A DNA stretch of 64,000 nucleotides from Cristatella mucedo (taxonomy: Eukaryota; Bryozoa; Phylactolaemata; Cristatellidae). Below, one piece after another: positions 11,160 to 22,245 of this stretch (its first letter is position 1; every line of letters begins with the position of its first letter). The notes under the pieces are model-generated. The model ran no database searches and was not told the origin of the DNA. It was given only the letters and a program-made list of their open reading frames with translations. A program made the position numbers and the translations under genes. The stretch is taken from contig WPIO01000007.1 of assembly GCA_009760855.2 (NCBI GenBank), positions 7,454,501-7,518,500 of the forward strand, written 5' to 3'.

Positions 11160-12634
11160 TTCATGGTAGGCTCCCTTCTACATTTTCTATCGAAGACACA
11201 AGAATGAGTCAAAGCAGATCAACTGAACTCATATATTGAGACTTCAAGCCTTGCTATTAAGTTATAGTATGATTTTAGAGCTAGTCACTCCACAGATTCA
11301 GCATTTTTTTCATGTGTATAACGACCTACTTAGGTGTGCAGACATAAGTAGAGTATCTCTGCTTGTTTTGCTAGATCTTTTGGCAGCTTTTGATACTATA
11401 GATCACCAAGTTCTTCTCAAGCACCTCTTTGATCTCGCCTGGGCATCACTGGCACTCCATTGCAATGGTTCAGGTACTTTCTAAGTGTGAGACTCCAAGG
11501 TATTGCCGTGAATGGACAAAGATCATCCGAGGTACCTCTGAAATATGGGGTCCATCAGGGCTCTGTGCTAGGTCCTGTTCTTTTCACGGTTTATACTCTA
11601 CCTCTTGCCGAGATGCTTGCCATACACGATGTAGGCATTCACTTCTATGCAGATAGCACTCAGTTGTACCTTTGCTTTGATCCCTCCCAGCCTTCCAGCA
11701 CGTCGAATTCTCGTAAATCCCTTGCTGCATATATTGATGACATCCCTACATGGATGTAAGCAAACTTTCTTAATTTAATTGAATGATGATAAAACTAACT
11801 TATTAGTTACGGGCAAAGCAAAAGTGATTAAGAAATTGGAAAGGTTGACGCTCAAAATCGGCTCGGCCAGCACATCTTGTGTTGAATCTGCACGAAATCT
11901 AGGTGCCATGTTCCAAAGCTTAAAACTAACTTACCAGTTATGGGCTAACAAAGTCAATCATTCAAAGGGCTAACGCTCAAAATTGGTTCTGCCAGAATAG
12001 CTCGTGTTGAATCTGCACGAAATCTAGGTATCATGTTCCAAAGTGACCTTTCGTTAGATGACCACATCACACCACTTCTCGCCGACCTGCACTGGCTACC
12101 AGTCAAGCAACTAATCGACTTTAAGGTTTTGTCGCTCACTATTCGGTCCCTCTATTCTTTGGATCCAGCCTAAATATCAGATCTACTCCCTCACCAGGAT
12201 AAGCATCGTTCTACCCGCTTTTAGGAATCTAACTGTTTACTTGTACCATGTGCAAACCTCGAATCCTTTGGAGACCGTGCCTTTAGTTCATTTGCTCCCA
12301 AAGCCTGAAACTCACTCTCGACTTCCGTCACCACATCCCCTGACTTGATCACATATAAAAAGAAATTAAAAACGCACAAATTTATGACAGCATTTAGTGG
12401 GTCCCTGTACTTTGTCCTTTACGTGCTAATGCGTGCTGACACTGCTGCATGCTGCCGCTAACCACACTGGCATACTGACCCTGTACAGGGCACCCCTAAC
12501 CATGTTATTCATGTTATTGATCAAGCATGAAACCACTCACCACTCGATCGTATTTCCTTTGCAGCAAATTTAAAGCACCTAGAAAGAGTTTGAGTTCTCC
12601 GAAGGCGCCTTATCCAGTGTATTATTATTGTTAT
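11160..12634 (+). pseudogene. LINE family A (L2/CR1-type) reverse-transcriptase pseudogene with 3' end
   Basis: Broken frames give the reverse-transcriptase core: LAAFDTIDHQVLLKHLF, then YGVHQGSVLGPVLFTVYTLP (fingers/palm), then FYADSTQLY, where the catalytic FADD-like pair has become AD-S. After that come the C-terminal block and the terminal signature with (ATT)n ending at 12634. Such elements copy themselves by target-primed reverse transcription. Peculiarities: about 125 bp is tandemly duplicated (11793-11919 and 11924-12043), and about 240 bp seems deleted between two CCACATCA strings near 12060 compared with the copy at 60700-60990. Multiple stops make it dead. Confidence 0.9.
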
Positions 12635-13438
12635 GAAAGTGAACTTTCACAAGACGACCACATCAGCTTCACAGTCAAGTCTACCTACTTTCAGCTACAT
12701 AAAATTTCTAAAATTCGGGCTCGTTTAGACAGGGATACCACATCTAAATTGGTCTATGAATTTGTGATATCCCGCCTTGACTTCGTGGTGGTCTACCGGC
12801 CTGTACAATCAGGTGATTACTGCTCGTGCAAAACTCTGGAGCTAGGCTTGTCTGTCGTGAGCCGCGTAGCTGCCACATCTCACCACTTCTCGGTGACCTG
12901 CTCTGGCCCCCAGTCAAGCATTGCATCGACTTCAAGTTTTTGTCACCCACTTTGAGATCCCTTCCTTCTTGGGCTCAAGCATACCTATCAGATCTACTCT
13001 CTCACCAGGCTAAGCACCGCACCACCCACTTTTCGGAATCTAGCTGTTTAATCATACCTTGTACAAATCTCAAATCCTTTGGAGACCGTGCCTTTTGTTC
13101 GTATGCTCCAAAAAGCCTGGAACTCACCCCCGACTTGTGTCACGACATCTCCTGACTTGACCACACATTTAAAAAGAAATTAGAAATGCATATACTTATC
13201 ACAGTATTTAATGAGTACCTGTGATTCGTCTTTTATGAGCTTTTGCATGCTGCCACTAGCCAAACTTGCTTGCTGACCCTGTGCATGTCATCCCTAACCA
13301 TGTTATTCCTCTTGTTTACTGAGCATGCAACCACTAACCATTTGATCGTGGTTCCTTTGCAGCGGTTATAAAGCACCTAGAAATATATTGAGTTCTCTGA
13401 TATTGCTATATCAAATGTATTATTATTGTTATTATTAT
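12635..13438 (+). pseudogene. LINE family A, 5'-truncated copy in tandem with the preceding one
   Basis: It starts directly at the tail of the previous copy with the same part of the coding region (GACGACCACATCAGC...) and runs through the C-terminal block (LTFEIPSFLGSS.. region and KSFGDRAF..YAPKSLELTP) to the terminal signature and ATT tail. Head-to-tail placement suggests insertion into the ATT-rich tail of the first copy. Confidence 0.88.
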
Positions 13439-13870
13439 GCACACTGAAACGAGAGAATATAGGGACCTAAAAGTGAGTGACGTTATACCACTCGTGATTT
13501 GTGCTCCGTCGCCCTCATCTGAAGAAACGACTAGACTCTATATATAATTCATCTGGGCATCTACGGTGAAAACCCTGTAGTCTTTAGCACGGCAATTTTT
13601 TCCCTCTAACCCTCGTCATGTCATGCAGCCACTTTGACTATACGGCTACGGTTTTCTAGACGATCTGGTGTGACCATAAACACAAGTCGTCTAAGAAGTA
13701 AGTAGTAAGCTCATGTAGTAAGTATTAATGCCGGTCAAGTGTTTATTGTAACCAGGTCTTAATAGTACGGTACCGCTCATAGAACGTGCCTACACACTAG
13801 AGGAGTCCTTATCGATGATTAGGCCTCTCAGTGTTGTGACCTACAGCTTGTCATTAAAAGTTTGCACGTG

Positions 13871-15300
13871 TTAGGCCATTATTGATTGCCGGAAACTTCA
13901 ACATTCACGTCGATAGCACTAACAACAGCAAGGTCAGCTCATTTCTTGATTTTCTGGAGACCTTCAATTTGGTCCAACACAATAATCCTGTCATTCACAT
14001 CGGTGGCAATATCCTGGCTCTCATTATTACTAAATATGTATGCTCCACTGAAGTAGCTGTTTACCCGCTGACACTCTTGGATCGTTGCTCAGTCTTGTTT
14101 ACTGTTCCTGTTCCGTTTTATGTGCCAGGTAACGCCAAGTTTGTCCAGAGACACAACTTATTAAATATTGACCAGGAGAAATTCTTTTAGTCTGTCTGTG
14201 GGGTGTGTATTATTCATCTGCACCCAGACTCGACCGAGAGCCTCGATACCCTCACCGATGCAATGAACATGACACTTACGAGTGCCCTTGACGAGCATGC
14301 TACCATAAATTCAGTCCATGTACAAAGTTACGGATATTCTTTTTAAATTTCAAAAAAGTCCAAGCGATACACTGCCCTAAGTGCAGGCTTGAACCCTGCT
14401 TAAAGAAGTCTGGGTCTGATGACGATCTGACTTACTCCGTGTCTACAACCGGAAGCTTAAAAACCCAAGGCACCTTTTTCACTCGGAAACTGAAGTCTTG
14501 CTATTCAGATCCGAAGCAGATTTATGAGATGCTGAACTTATTTCTCGACAATTCTAAGATGTCTCACTCTATAGATATTAACAGCTAGGCCGACAAGTTT
14601 TTTACACTGAAAAATTGCACACGTTCGGGCCTCTATAAAGCATTGGCTGACTAAAGCAACTACTGAGTACCAACCTCTGACCTTCCTTAGGAGATTTTCC
14701 GATGTTTTTTGCACGTGGTGTGGCTACATTGATGAAGTCTAGTAAAAAGAGCCCGCTTCCTGAGACCCTACACTGTTGCCTCCAGAGTCTTCCCTGGCAG
14801 ACAAACCTAACTCAGTAATGACAGAGATTGTTAATGCTTCTCCGGTTAACTGGGTTGTACCCAAGTCTTTCAAATCGGCCATCATTAGATCGATTCTTAA
14901 AAAGCCTGGATTAGACTCGGAGGTCCTTGCAGCTATTGCTAAGTTTCTCTTCTTCCTTTTTTGCCAACGATTCTTGTATACATTGTCGCTAAACAGCTTG
15001 TGGCACATATTGAAAAAAACAGGCAAATTTCTGTGGGAATTCAAACTACACCCCTGCACTGAAACTGCTTTCCTCCGTCACACACATGGTATCCAATGCA
15101 GCAACGATGAAGGAAAAATCGCTGTCCTAGAGCTGCTAAATGTATTAGCTGCCTTTGACATAATTGATCACAATATCCTACTTTACTAAGATTGAAAACG
15201 ATAATCGGTCAGGCGCTTGAGGCACTGGCAAACGTTCAAATCGTACTTGTAAGATCAAGTTCGACCCGTGTCGTGTGGCAATATTTAATCGTTCAACAGT
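13871..15300 (+). pseudogene. LINE family A-like element: endonuclease and 5' reverse-transcriptase portion
   Basis: The frame at 13882-14190 gives LIAGNFNIHVDSTN, then LDFLETFNLVQHNN and IHIGGNILALIITK, the end of an apurinic-endonuclease-like domain (normally GDFN.H.D and THI.G..LDL.I). The usual Asp of GDFN is Asn here. From 14770 on come VPKSFKSAIIRSILKKPGLD and later NVLAAFDIIDHNILL, reverse-transcriptase motifs. The linker between is full of stops. The copy ends before the palm motif. It is complementary in content to the neighbouring fragments, which carry only the 3' half. Confidence 0.88.
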
Positions 15301-17334
15301 AGGAAATCCCAGAAGCATCTCTGACTTTCTCGGTGTTCTGAGCATGAACATTATCCCTATCTCATTCTATACTGCTTTAAAATCTAATGTGATGATCCGT
15401 GTAATTAAATGTGCTCCAAAATGCTTTCAATGTCCGAATCTTAACTCACCTGTGCCAGCTCCAGGCTCAGGCACACATGAAAGCTTACTTTGTGATTGCA
15501 AGGCAAGTATGATCCTGGGTAGAGGCAGTGAAGGTCAGACGGCAGTGGTGTGTGGTGGCAGTTACGCCATTGACTGACCGGACGAGTTGGTACATTTTGC
15601 ATCGGATTCGGACGATTAGGAGCACAGGCAAGGAATTCTAAGTAAATGAAATGCAACGATCTAGAGGGGTACGGCGGGAGTTATCGCCCAACCCTGTACT
15701 ATAGGAGTTATCTCCCTCAAAAGACATTTATTGATACTTCTCATTTACTATGGCATGCAAATTTGCACAAACAACAACGGTAACATTATCTATCTTTTGA
15801 TGTAACCATGGTGCCACTTTGACCTTCTGATGACCTGTAAAAGTCAAGGTCAAATTTCGCTTCGTTACATCACTTCGGTCTTATTCAAACTGATTTATTA
15901 CTATGCATTGTAGAAATATGTTAAACTTCTGAAAAGATGCAGAACACTTTTGTTGAGCCTGGGTTTTTTTAAATTAATAAAAAAAAATTGTGACATTTGA
16001 AAAATCTCATTAATCAGGAAGGTGTCGATCTAGTTACTTTAAAGCAAAGTAGTGCTATTTTCAGTTCATATACAACCAAACTTGAGAAAGCCATGGTCGA
16101 ACAAGTTTACCAGAGCTTATATTCAAATTTTAAGTCGATGTGGCCATAGATGGCCAATCTGTAGCATCTCCAAAGGCTCAAGACCTAACTGTTCGGGAAG
16201 CTCAGTTAAAGCTGTCAGCTAATAGCTCAACTAGCTGGCAGCACATAACATAACATGTCAAAAAGCCCGTAACCGTCATAACATGTTGCCAATACTGTCA
16301 ACATATCTTTCTGGCGGATCATACATCTCACAAAATCATACATTTCAAGTTTATCGGATCACTATTACCTGAGATTTGAAATAAGCTCGATAGCGAAGGT
16401 AGGCACGATAGCTCTCATACAGCTGGCAGTTAAACCATGACGGCAGTCAAACCTCCCTGGCGTCTCACCAAGTTCACCAATACAAATCTCAAGCTATAAA
16501 CGGCATTAATGAGAACTCAAAATCATCGTAATTTCCCTTGAATAGAATCGAATCAACATTTTCAGACTGATTCCAAGTGATCGTCGCGCTAGCTTCATCC
16601 AAGTCATCAAGCTGACCGGCCACCTGACTACGTTGCCTTGTGGATTATGACCGCTATATGAACCAGATCAGCAATCCTATGATTCAGTAGGTGCAGTGGT
16701 AATTGACTCCTTATTTACAGTGACTCCGGCAGCAGTAAATTCTCAATTCATTATCCCTAATGATTGTCTGCTTGCCAAGCAATAACCACTTCCGGTTTCT
16801 GAGCTGATATAAGCATACCAATGTAAATATGTTTCTGCCCAGTAAATAAGGAATGGGCCTTAAAATGCCGTTTGCAGCCGGTTGCTATGGGCGTGGCAGG
16901 GAAGCGGACCCTGGACTAGGCCCCAGCCGATAGGGTTGAAGCTTTTATGATCTTGTTATACTACCAGTTGAACATTCGATCTCGAGGGGTGCGTCATTTT
17001 TTTTAAATGTAGTGCATTTTTGATAGTTTGAAATTATGTTCTGTGGGTCAGTATAGGGCTGATTATCTTATTTTTTACAAAATTCACCACGAACGCTCGT
17101 TTCGGGAGGTCGGGTTTTTCAAAAAAACCTGTTGAGCTCGACGTACTGCTTCCGGTTTAAGTACGTCTTACAAAATAACTCTATTGACCATGTTCTGGTC
17201 ATCTGTCAACCAACAAAAATTTGGGTTGCATTTATAACTGATTTGTCTTTTAACAGGCGAATTTCCAAGACTAAAAATGATTGACCGCTCCTGTTCAAAT
17301 TCGCGAGCGAGTTTTGCAACCCTGCCCTTTTTAA
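15301..17334. other. Unassigned intronic sequence, probably repeat-derived
   Basis: No coding pattern recognised. Around 15820-15870 there is a short inverted repeat (TTTGACCTT...AAGGTCAAA). The 300-400 bp before 17335 may be the 5' part of the hAT element, but no terminal inverted repeat was found. Confidence 0.4.
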
Positions 17335-18165
17335 GCGGGCACGCCCTTATTTGTCTACGATCCTGCCACATGGCCTTCTGATAATATTGGAAACATTAAT
17401 GCACTTCTAGTGCAAAAGAGATTGCAGCCGGTTTATTCACATGACTTTCCAACGATTCCCACAACAGAAGATGCTCTCAGCTCCATTACAAAAAAGGCTT
17501 TCAAATGGGAAGAAGATGTGCCTCAGTGGTTGATGTATTCAATATCAAGTTAGGCTGTATTCTGCTTTTGATGTAAGCTGTTCTGCAAGGATCTAGCATC
17601 TCGTCTATGCAAGAAACAGGCTGTAAAGACTGAAAAGATATGTCGGCAATGTTGTCATCGTATGAGAAAAGTTCATCACACCTAGAAAGTTATCAAACTT
17701 TGAGGGAATTGGGGGTTCGGCTATCGGAAGACAGGACAACAGATGAGACAATTCAACAGAAAATTAAGCAATAAGAGAAATATTGGAAACTGGTCTTGGA
17801 GCGCCTCATTGCATTAGAAAGGGTACTCGGAACTCAAAATGTAGAATTCCGTGGATCAAATGAAAAGCTCTAGTACATGTGAATGGAAACTTTCTCAAGT
17901 TCTTTGAGTTTCTGACCCTCTCGATCCTCTGATGACGGAACACATGCGGATGGTTTCTGAAAAGGAACATTGGTACATTATCTATGGAAAGACGTCCAGA
18001 ATGAATTAATATGAACACAGCCTTCTACAATAAAGCAACAGATTACAGAAGCAAACAAGTCAGTAGAATACTATTGAGCTACCCGTGACAGTACCCCAGG
18101 TATCAGCCACACTGAACAGATTGGCAGATACATTGGCAGATTGGCAGATACAGACATTGATTACT
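17335..18165 (+). pseudogene. hAT-superfamily transposase relic (DUF4371 / TTF-type, ZMYM1-like)
   Basis: One plus frame with scattered stops reads YDPATWPSDN...LLVQKRLQP, HDFPTIP, WLMYSISS.AVFCF.CKLF (the cysteine-bearing zinc finger), SSHLESYQTLRELGVRL, DETIQQKIKQ.EKYWKLVLE and RLIALERVLGTQNVEFRGSN. Further on it continues with VHYLWKDVQNELI, IKQQITEANKSVEYY and STPGISHTEQ. This order (DPxxWP, CxxCKLF, HxxSxxH-like, RLxxxxTxDxxxQxxI, FRGxxEKL, LGxxxQNELI, SxxxDxTxDVSHxEQ) is the N-terminal half of the hAT transposases with a DUF4371 domain. The copy ends in mid-domain near 18165 and has at least five stops, so it is a dead fragment. It lies inside the presumed gene A intron. Confidence 0.85.
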
Positions 18166-18513
18166 AGTTTTGCTCACCTAAGTGAAAGGCATTAAAATGC
18201 TTTGCATCGGCCCTGACTGCCATGGACAAAAATCGCTTCTCCGATAGGCTCGAACACGTGGAGAGCAGCGAAGGGCCGAGAGCAGACCTGAGAGCTGGGC
18301 GGAAGCCCGCAGGTGACTTACTAGACGGGACGCGACCACCAGACGACACGTAGTGGACTGGTGGGACTCCGGTGCCATTCGAACCCCTCAAAAGTCTGGC
18401 ACCTTCAGAGCGAGCTTTGTCATTGTTGAGATCGAAATGTGCGTTGATTGAAAGGCACCGTTGAATTTTTTCTCCTTTCTGGAAACTCCGTAGTAGGGAA
18501 ATAGTGCTAATGC

Positions 18514-18519
18514 TCTGTC

Positions 18520-18550
<31 letters not shown>

Positions 18551-18561
18551 GTCTCTGTCTC

Positions 18562-18632
<71 letters not shown>
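18514..18632. repeat. (CT)n microsatellite with CTGTCT-type interruptions
   Basis: About 118 bp of CT repeat. Its left part is CTGTCT units and its right part is pure CT. The antisense frames reading Arg-Glu are artefacts. Confidence 0.97.
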
Positions 18633-18634
<2 letters not shown>

Positions 18635-18751
18635 AACACAAACACACACACATCTAACCCCAAGCCTTGTTTTCGGCGGTGAGGGCTACACGTCACATTT
18701 TTGGCAGCCATCACCATGCTGACTGTCGTGGCCGATCGTAGATCGCAACAA

Positions 18752-19058
18752 TACATCCATACCTTGTACGAACCTCATGACCTCGAATTCAGTTCCTATG
18801 CTCCCAAAACCTGGAACTCAGTACCGACGCACTTCACAACGTCCCCTGACGTGACGTCATTTAAGAAGAAGCTTAAAACGCACCTGCTTCGTACAGAATT
18901 TAATGGGTCTTTGTCATCAGTTCTCCGTATGCACGCAGCTGCTTGCACTATGCCTGCTGCTTTTGGATTGTTATCACCAATCATTTGGTAATGCTTTCAA
19001 TGCAGTTCTCTGGTGGCGCTATACAAACGTATTATTATCATTATTATTATTATTAAGG
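18752..19058 (+). pseudogene. LINE family A, C-terminal coding end plus 3' tail
   Basis: The frame from 18780 reads FSSYAPKTWNSVPTHFTTSP then DVTSFKKKLKTHLLRTEF, the most readable C-terminal block of the family. It is followed by the 3' untranslated region, a CGCTATACAAACG end and an ATT tail ending about 19058. It lies less than 300 bp upstream of the gene A terminal exon. Confidence 0.88.
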
Positions 19059-19346
19059 GCAGCAGCTGCACGCCGAGGTAGCAACTACTCGGAGGGGGCG
19101 GCCCAGCCGGCGCGGCTTTTCCCTTGCGCTCCTCAAAGGGGCACGCCCTCACTCATCGCATGGTCCGGGCCCGTCTACTGCACCTGGGCGCCCGTTGGGC
19201 TCCCTTGGGGGTGCCCTGGTGCGGAGAAGGCGAAGGGTGTGAGGAGTTCTCTCTTCGGGCCGCACCGTTGCTGCTGCGATCTAGGAGGCGGCTGGAATCC
19301 CTAGTGAGTCTCAATGCAAACGCTGGGCCATCGCTAACGTTTGCAG

Positions 19347-20447
19347 ACGAGGGAGCCCTGCATCCCACCGCCGAAGCCATCAGACCAGAGCCTGCTGCCT
19401 GAGGTCGCCGTCCTGGAGACGAGGGAACAGCTGAGGCAGCGGCAGCTCGACGAGACAAAGCGAATCTTCCCCGACGCTGAGCTGGAGCAGGTGTACTTGC
19501 TGAGGGGCATCTTTGTTCCGAAGAACGTCGAGCCGCCGCGGCCGGTCGTTCCGGTCGGCTCTGGCGGGCCGGTGACCCAGAATTGGCTGCTGCCGGCCAC
19601 CGCCACCGCCGCGTCGCCTCTGCCTCGGTCGCCCGATCGCTACGGTCGAAATGACATTGAGTCGCCACCTGGGTACCCGCCGCCTCCGCCGCCGCCGCCG
19701 CACACCTCTTCCGGTCGAATACCACCCGACCAGCAGCCACTGCAGTCCGAGCCAGCCTCGCTGACTGGCACCGTTGACGTGGACGGCTGCGGCAGCACCA
19801 GCACCAGCTCCACAGAGCCACTAAGCACCGTGCCCAAGGAGCTAGCGAAGCCACCGCTGCCGGCCGATGGCGAAGCTCAGTGGCGCTATGACGGCCGAAC
19901 CTTCGGCGGCCGAACTCACGTTCTCGTCACTGCGGTGGCGGCGGCCGACGAGCCGTCAGTGAACATCACCGCTGCAGTACCGACTGCAACCAACCTCCGC
20001 CCAGGCGATGCGGCCGCTCCCCCCAAGCAGTCGAACGGCAGTCAGGATCAGACGATGAGCCGCCGGCTGTTGCCGTGCTCGCCGACCGACAGTCCCGCGA
20101 CTGCCCTGAAGATCACCACCGTCGTAGACCCGGTGGCCGCCGGCGACGGCCTCTGGCCGGAGGGCGTGCTCCAGCAGGGCTGCCCGAATCAGCACCAGCA
20201 GCAGCAGCTGCTGCCGTCGCCTGACTCCAGCGAAGGCTACTGCAAGCTGCCTGTCGAAACGTCGGCTGAGCTCAACATCGATGGCTACCTGCAGCAGTCA
20301 CTGTCAGCCCACGACTGCTACACTCCCCCAGGGCACAGCGGCAGAGGAGGCCTCAAGCTGACGACTACCCTGGCCGCCGAACATCTGTCGCGCCTGCAGC
20401 AGACGCAGTTCAGCCTGCACGGACCTTCAAGCCTCATGGACACGTGA
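19347..20447 (+). CDS. Gene A, terminal exon: proline-rich cytoplasmic tail
   Basis: A 366-residue frame opens right after a 3' splice site (GCTAAC branch-like string and TTTGCAG, AG at 19345-19346, phase 0) and ends at TGA 20445-20447. G+C jumps relative to the flanks, as in the other proposed exons. Visible features: an acidic/basic helical segment near the start (REQLRQRQLDETKRIFPDAE), a PPxY motif directly followed by eight prolines at about residues 107-118 (SPPGYPPPPPPPP), Ser/Thr-rich linkers, a short Gln run near 281, several Tyr motifs (EGYCKLP, DGYLQQ) and a C terminus LMDT. PPxY motifs bind WW domains (for example Nedd4-type ligases), and proline runs bind EVH1/SH3/profilin; binding here is inference. 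With 7670-7912 upstream it would be the intracellular part of a membrane protein. The phases (1 versus 0) require at least one further exon between them. No homologue recognised. Confidence 0.6.
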   Translation, partial: TREPCIPPPKPSDQSLLPEVAVLETREQLRQRQLDETKRIFPDAELEQVYLLRGIFVPKNVEPPRPVVPVGSGGPVTQNWLLPATATAASPLPRSPDRYGRNDIESPPGYPPPPPPPPHTSSGRIPPDQQPLQSEPASLTGTVDVDGCGSTSTSSTEPLSTVPKELAKPPLPADGEAQWRYDGRTFGGRTHVLVTAVAAADEPSVNITAAVPTATNLRPGDAAAPPKQSNGSQDQTMSRRLLPCSPTDSPATALKITTVVDPVAAGDGLWPEGVLQQGCPNQHQQQQLLPSPDSSEGYCKLPVETSAELNIDGYLQQSLSAHDCYTPPGHSGRGGLKLTTTLAAEHLSRLQQTQFSLHGPSSLMDT

Positions 20448-21480
20448 TTGCACCGCCGTCCAAGGCCGTCCGATCGACCAACACACTCTGGGCCGGCCGA
20501 CGGCGCTCGCCAGCTACTGGCGTACGTCGGTCGAAAACGCCGGCCACGAAGGCTGACCACTGTTCGACGGACGGGCGGTTTGCTTACGCCGTCGGCGTTT
20601 CGGCTGACCAACGCAAAAGCCGCCTCCGGGTCGGCCGATTCCATGCCAACGTTCCCCGGTCAACACCGAGCGCACGAAGCTCACAGCGCGGCACGGCTAC
20701 CCTGGCTCTGGCCCTGTCATGCCCCGAGAGGTGCCTGCGGTCTCGGGTCATAGCATCAGGATGCGAAGTCAGGCCGCGAGGTGAGACCTCGTGGTCAGGC
20801 AGCAAGGTCTGACAACGCGAGCCATGAGCGGACGGCCGTTGAGCACCGCCGCCTTCCCGCCGGCGGAGCTCCCGTTCGGAGACTCCGCAGAGCGACTCGG
20901 CGTCGAGTGTGGCTCTTCGAGGGAAAACGCTGACTGGCCGCCGCGTCCGGCCAACCATGCGCCCCAAGCCCAAATCGTTCGGCTTTGCGTGAGCCGCTAT
21001 TTAATTTCAGTCCGGCCCGTCGTCGTCACTGTCTGCCTCGTCGGCGTCGTGCTGGCGACTGCTGCCTTCGGCGGTCCAGCTTCGAAGAGCCTCGCTGCCG
21101 TCTTCGACGGCTCCGGCGTCTGCGACGCTGCGCCGGCGGCCAATCTCCCGTGGGCCACGTCGGACGCACGAGCCGGTCGTCGCAGCAGCGCTCCGAATCG
21201 TGCGGCACCGCTAGCTGACAGCATCGACGGTGCTTGAACGGCGTAGACGGCTCTGCATCGCATCCGGTCGAGCTATTGTGCTCATGCTCCAGCAAAGCCG
21301 CCGCTGGGCAAAGCGATTCTTTTCTTGGCGATCAATTAGCGAAGCGCCCGTTCCGCCGGGCCGGTATTCGTGTTTTCGCTCTACAGCTTTGAACATCCGG
21401 TCCGTCTCGCCGTTCGCTGTGCGTCGTCGATATACGGCAGGGCTTCATGGAGATCGCACGACAGCGAAATTTTGAACCGC
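20448..21480. other. GC-rich, CpG-rich flank after the gene A stop codon
   Basis: This is either the 3' untranslated region of gene A or a CpG-rich regulatory block. Several overlapping frames are open on both strands (up to 148 codons), as expected by chance at this base composition. None shows a domain or splice bracket that makes it convincing. Confidence 0.4.
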
Positions 21481-21978
21481 TGTGCGGAATTAGGCACGGA
21501 GCGCACATTTTCACACTTTTGAGTGAAAACGGTTGCCCACCTACGTTTCACAGAATCGTACTTTCTCCATGACTTTTTGCTAAACATGCGAAGTGAATCG
21601 TTGCCATTACGATCGAGCACCAAGCCAATTACCCAGGCAGACGGACGTTACGCTGGCGCCGCAGACGGCTGGTGAGCGTAGCCCGTTCTAAAGAACGAGT
21701 TATGTAAGGTCAGCATCTATAATTAGGCACAGGCAGTTACGTCGCACGGCGAGCAAGGCCGAGACTTGCGAGCTTTCCCGATCGCCCACCGGCGTGCGTA
21801 GTGCTTAGGTTGGAAGCTGGATGGTTACGATTCAGTACGATTACAATTCAATCCACTCCAGGAAATTTGCTCGTTTTAACGGTGCCGATGTGCTGTGAAT
21901 GCACACGAGACGGATTCTCGCCGGTGGACATAATCGCGCCGATCAACTCGCAACATCCTATCCGCTCCGACATTACAG
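21481..21978. other. Unassigned sequence
   Basis: G+C falls from the preceding CpG-rich block to ordinary levels. No gene or repeat recognised. Confidence 0.35.
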
Positions 21979-22245
21979 CGCCGATAAATTTGCGACTCAC
22001 AAAGCGCGATGAAAAGCACAGCGTAATAATATCATTTAAATTAAGTAGCATATACCGCTGCTCATTGAAACGTCGTCTCAAGTCTCACTAAAATTATATT
22101 CAATTTTAACGCCGACAAATTTGCGACCAAAAAGTTGCGATGAAAAGCGTAATGTCATAATATCACGAGAAAATTTAGTAGCGCAGAACTAGGCACGTTG
22201 AAATGTCATGTCAAGTCTCAATAAAATAATATTTAATTTAAATGT
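21979..22245. repeat. Diverged tandem duplication, period about 131 bp
   Basis: Unit 1 (from 21979) and unit 2 (from 22110) share CGCCGA(T/C)AAATTTGCGAC, GCGATGAAAAGC, AATATCA, GTCTCAAGTCTCA and TAAAAT strings in the same order. A shorter related start (CGCGCCGATCAACTCGCAAC) lies just upstream near 21936. Function unknown. It may be the beginning of a satellite. An AATAAA at about 22220 lies inside unit 2. Confidence 0.75.

Noticed and set aside
15820-15870. Inverted AAGGTCA strings as a nuclear-receptor site
   Set aside because: A short motif in repeat-like AT-rich DNA with no gene start nearby; too weak.
19153-19854. 233-codon minus frame opposite the gene A terminal exon
   Set aside because: Shadow frame, Arg/Ala-rich; the plus strand has the acceptor, the PPxY and the proline run.
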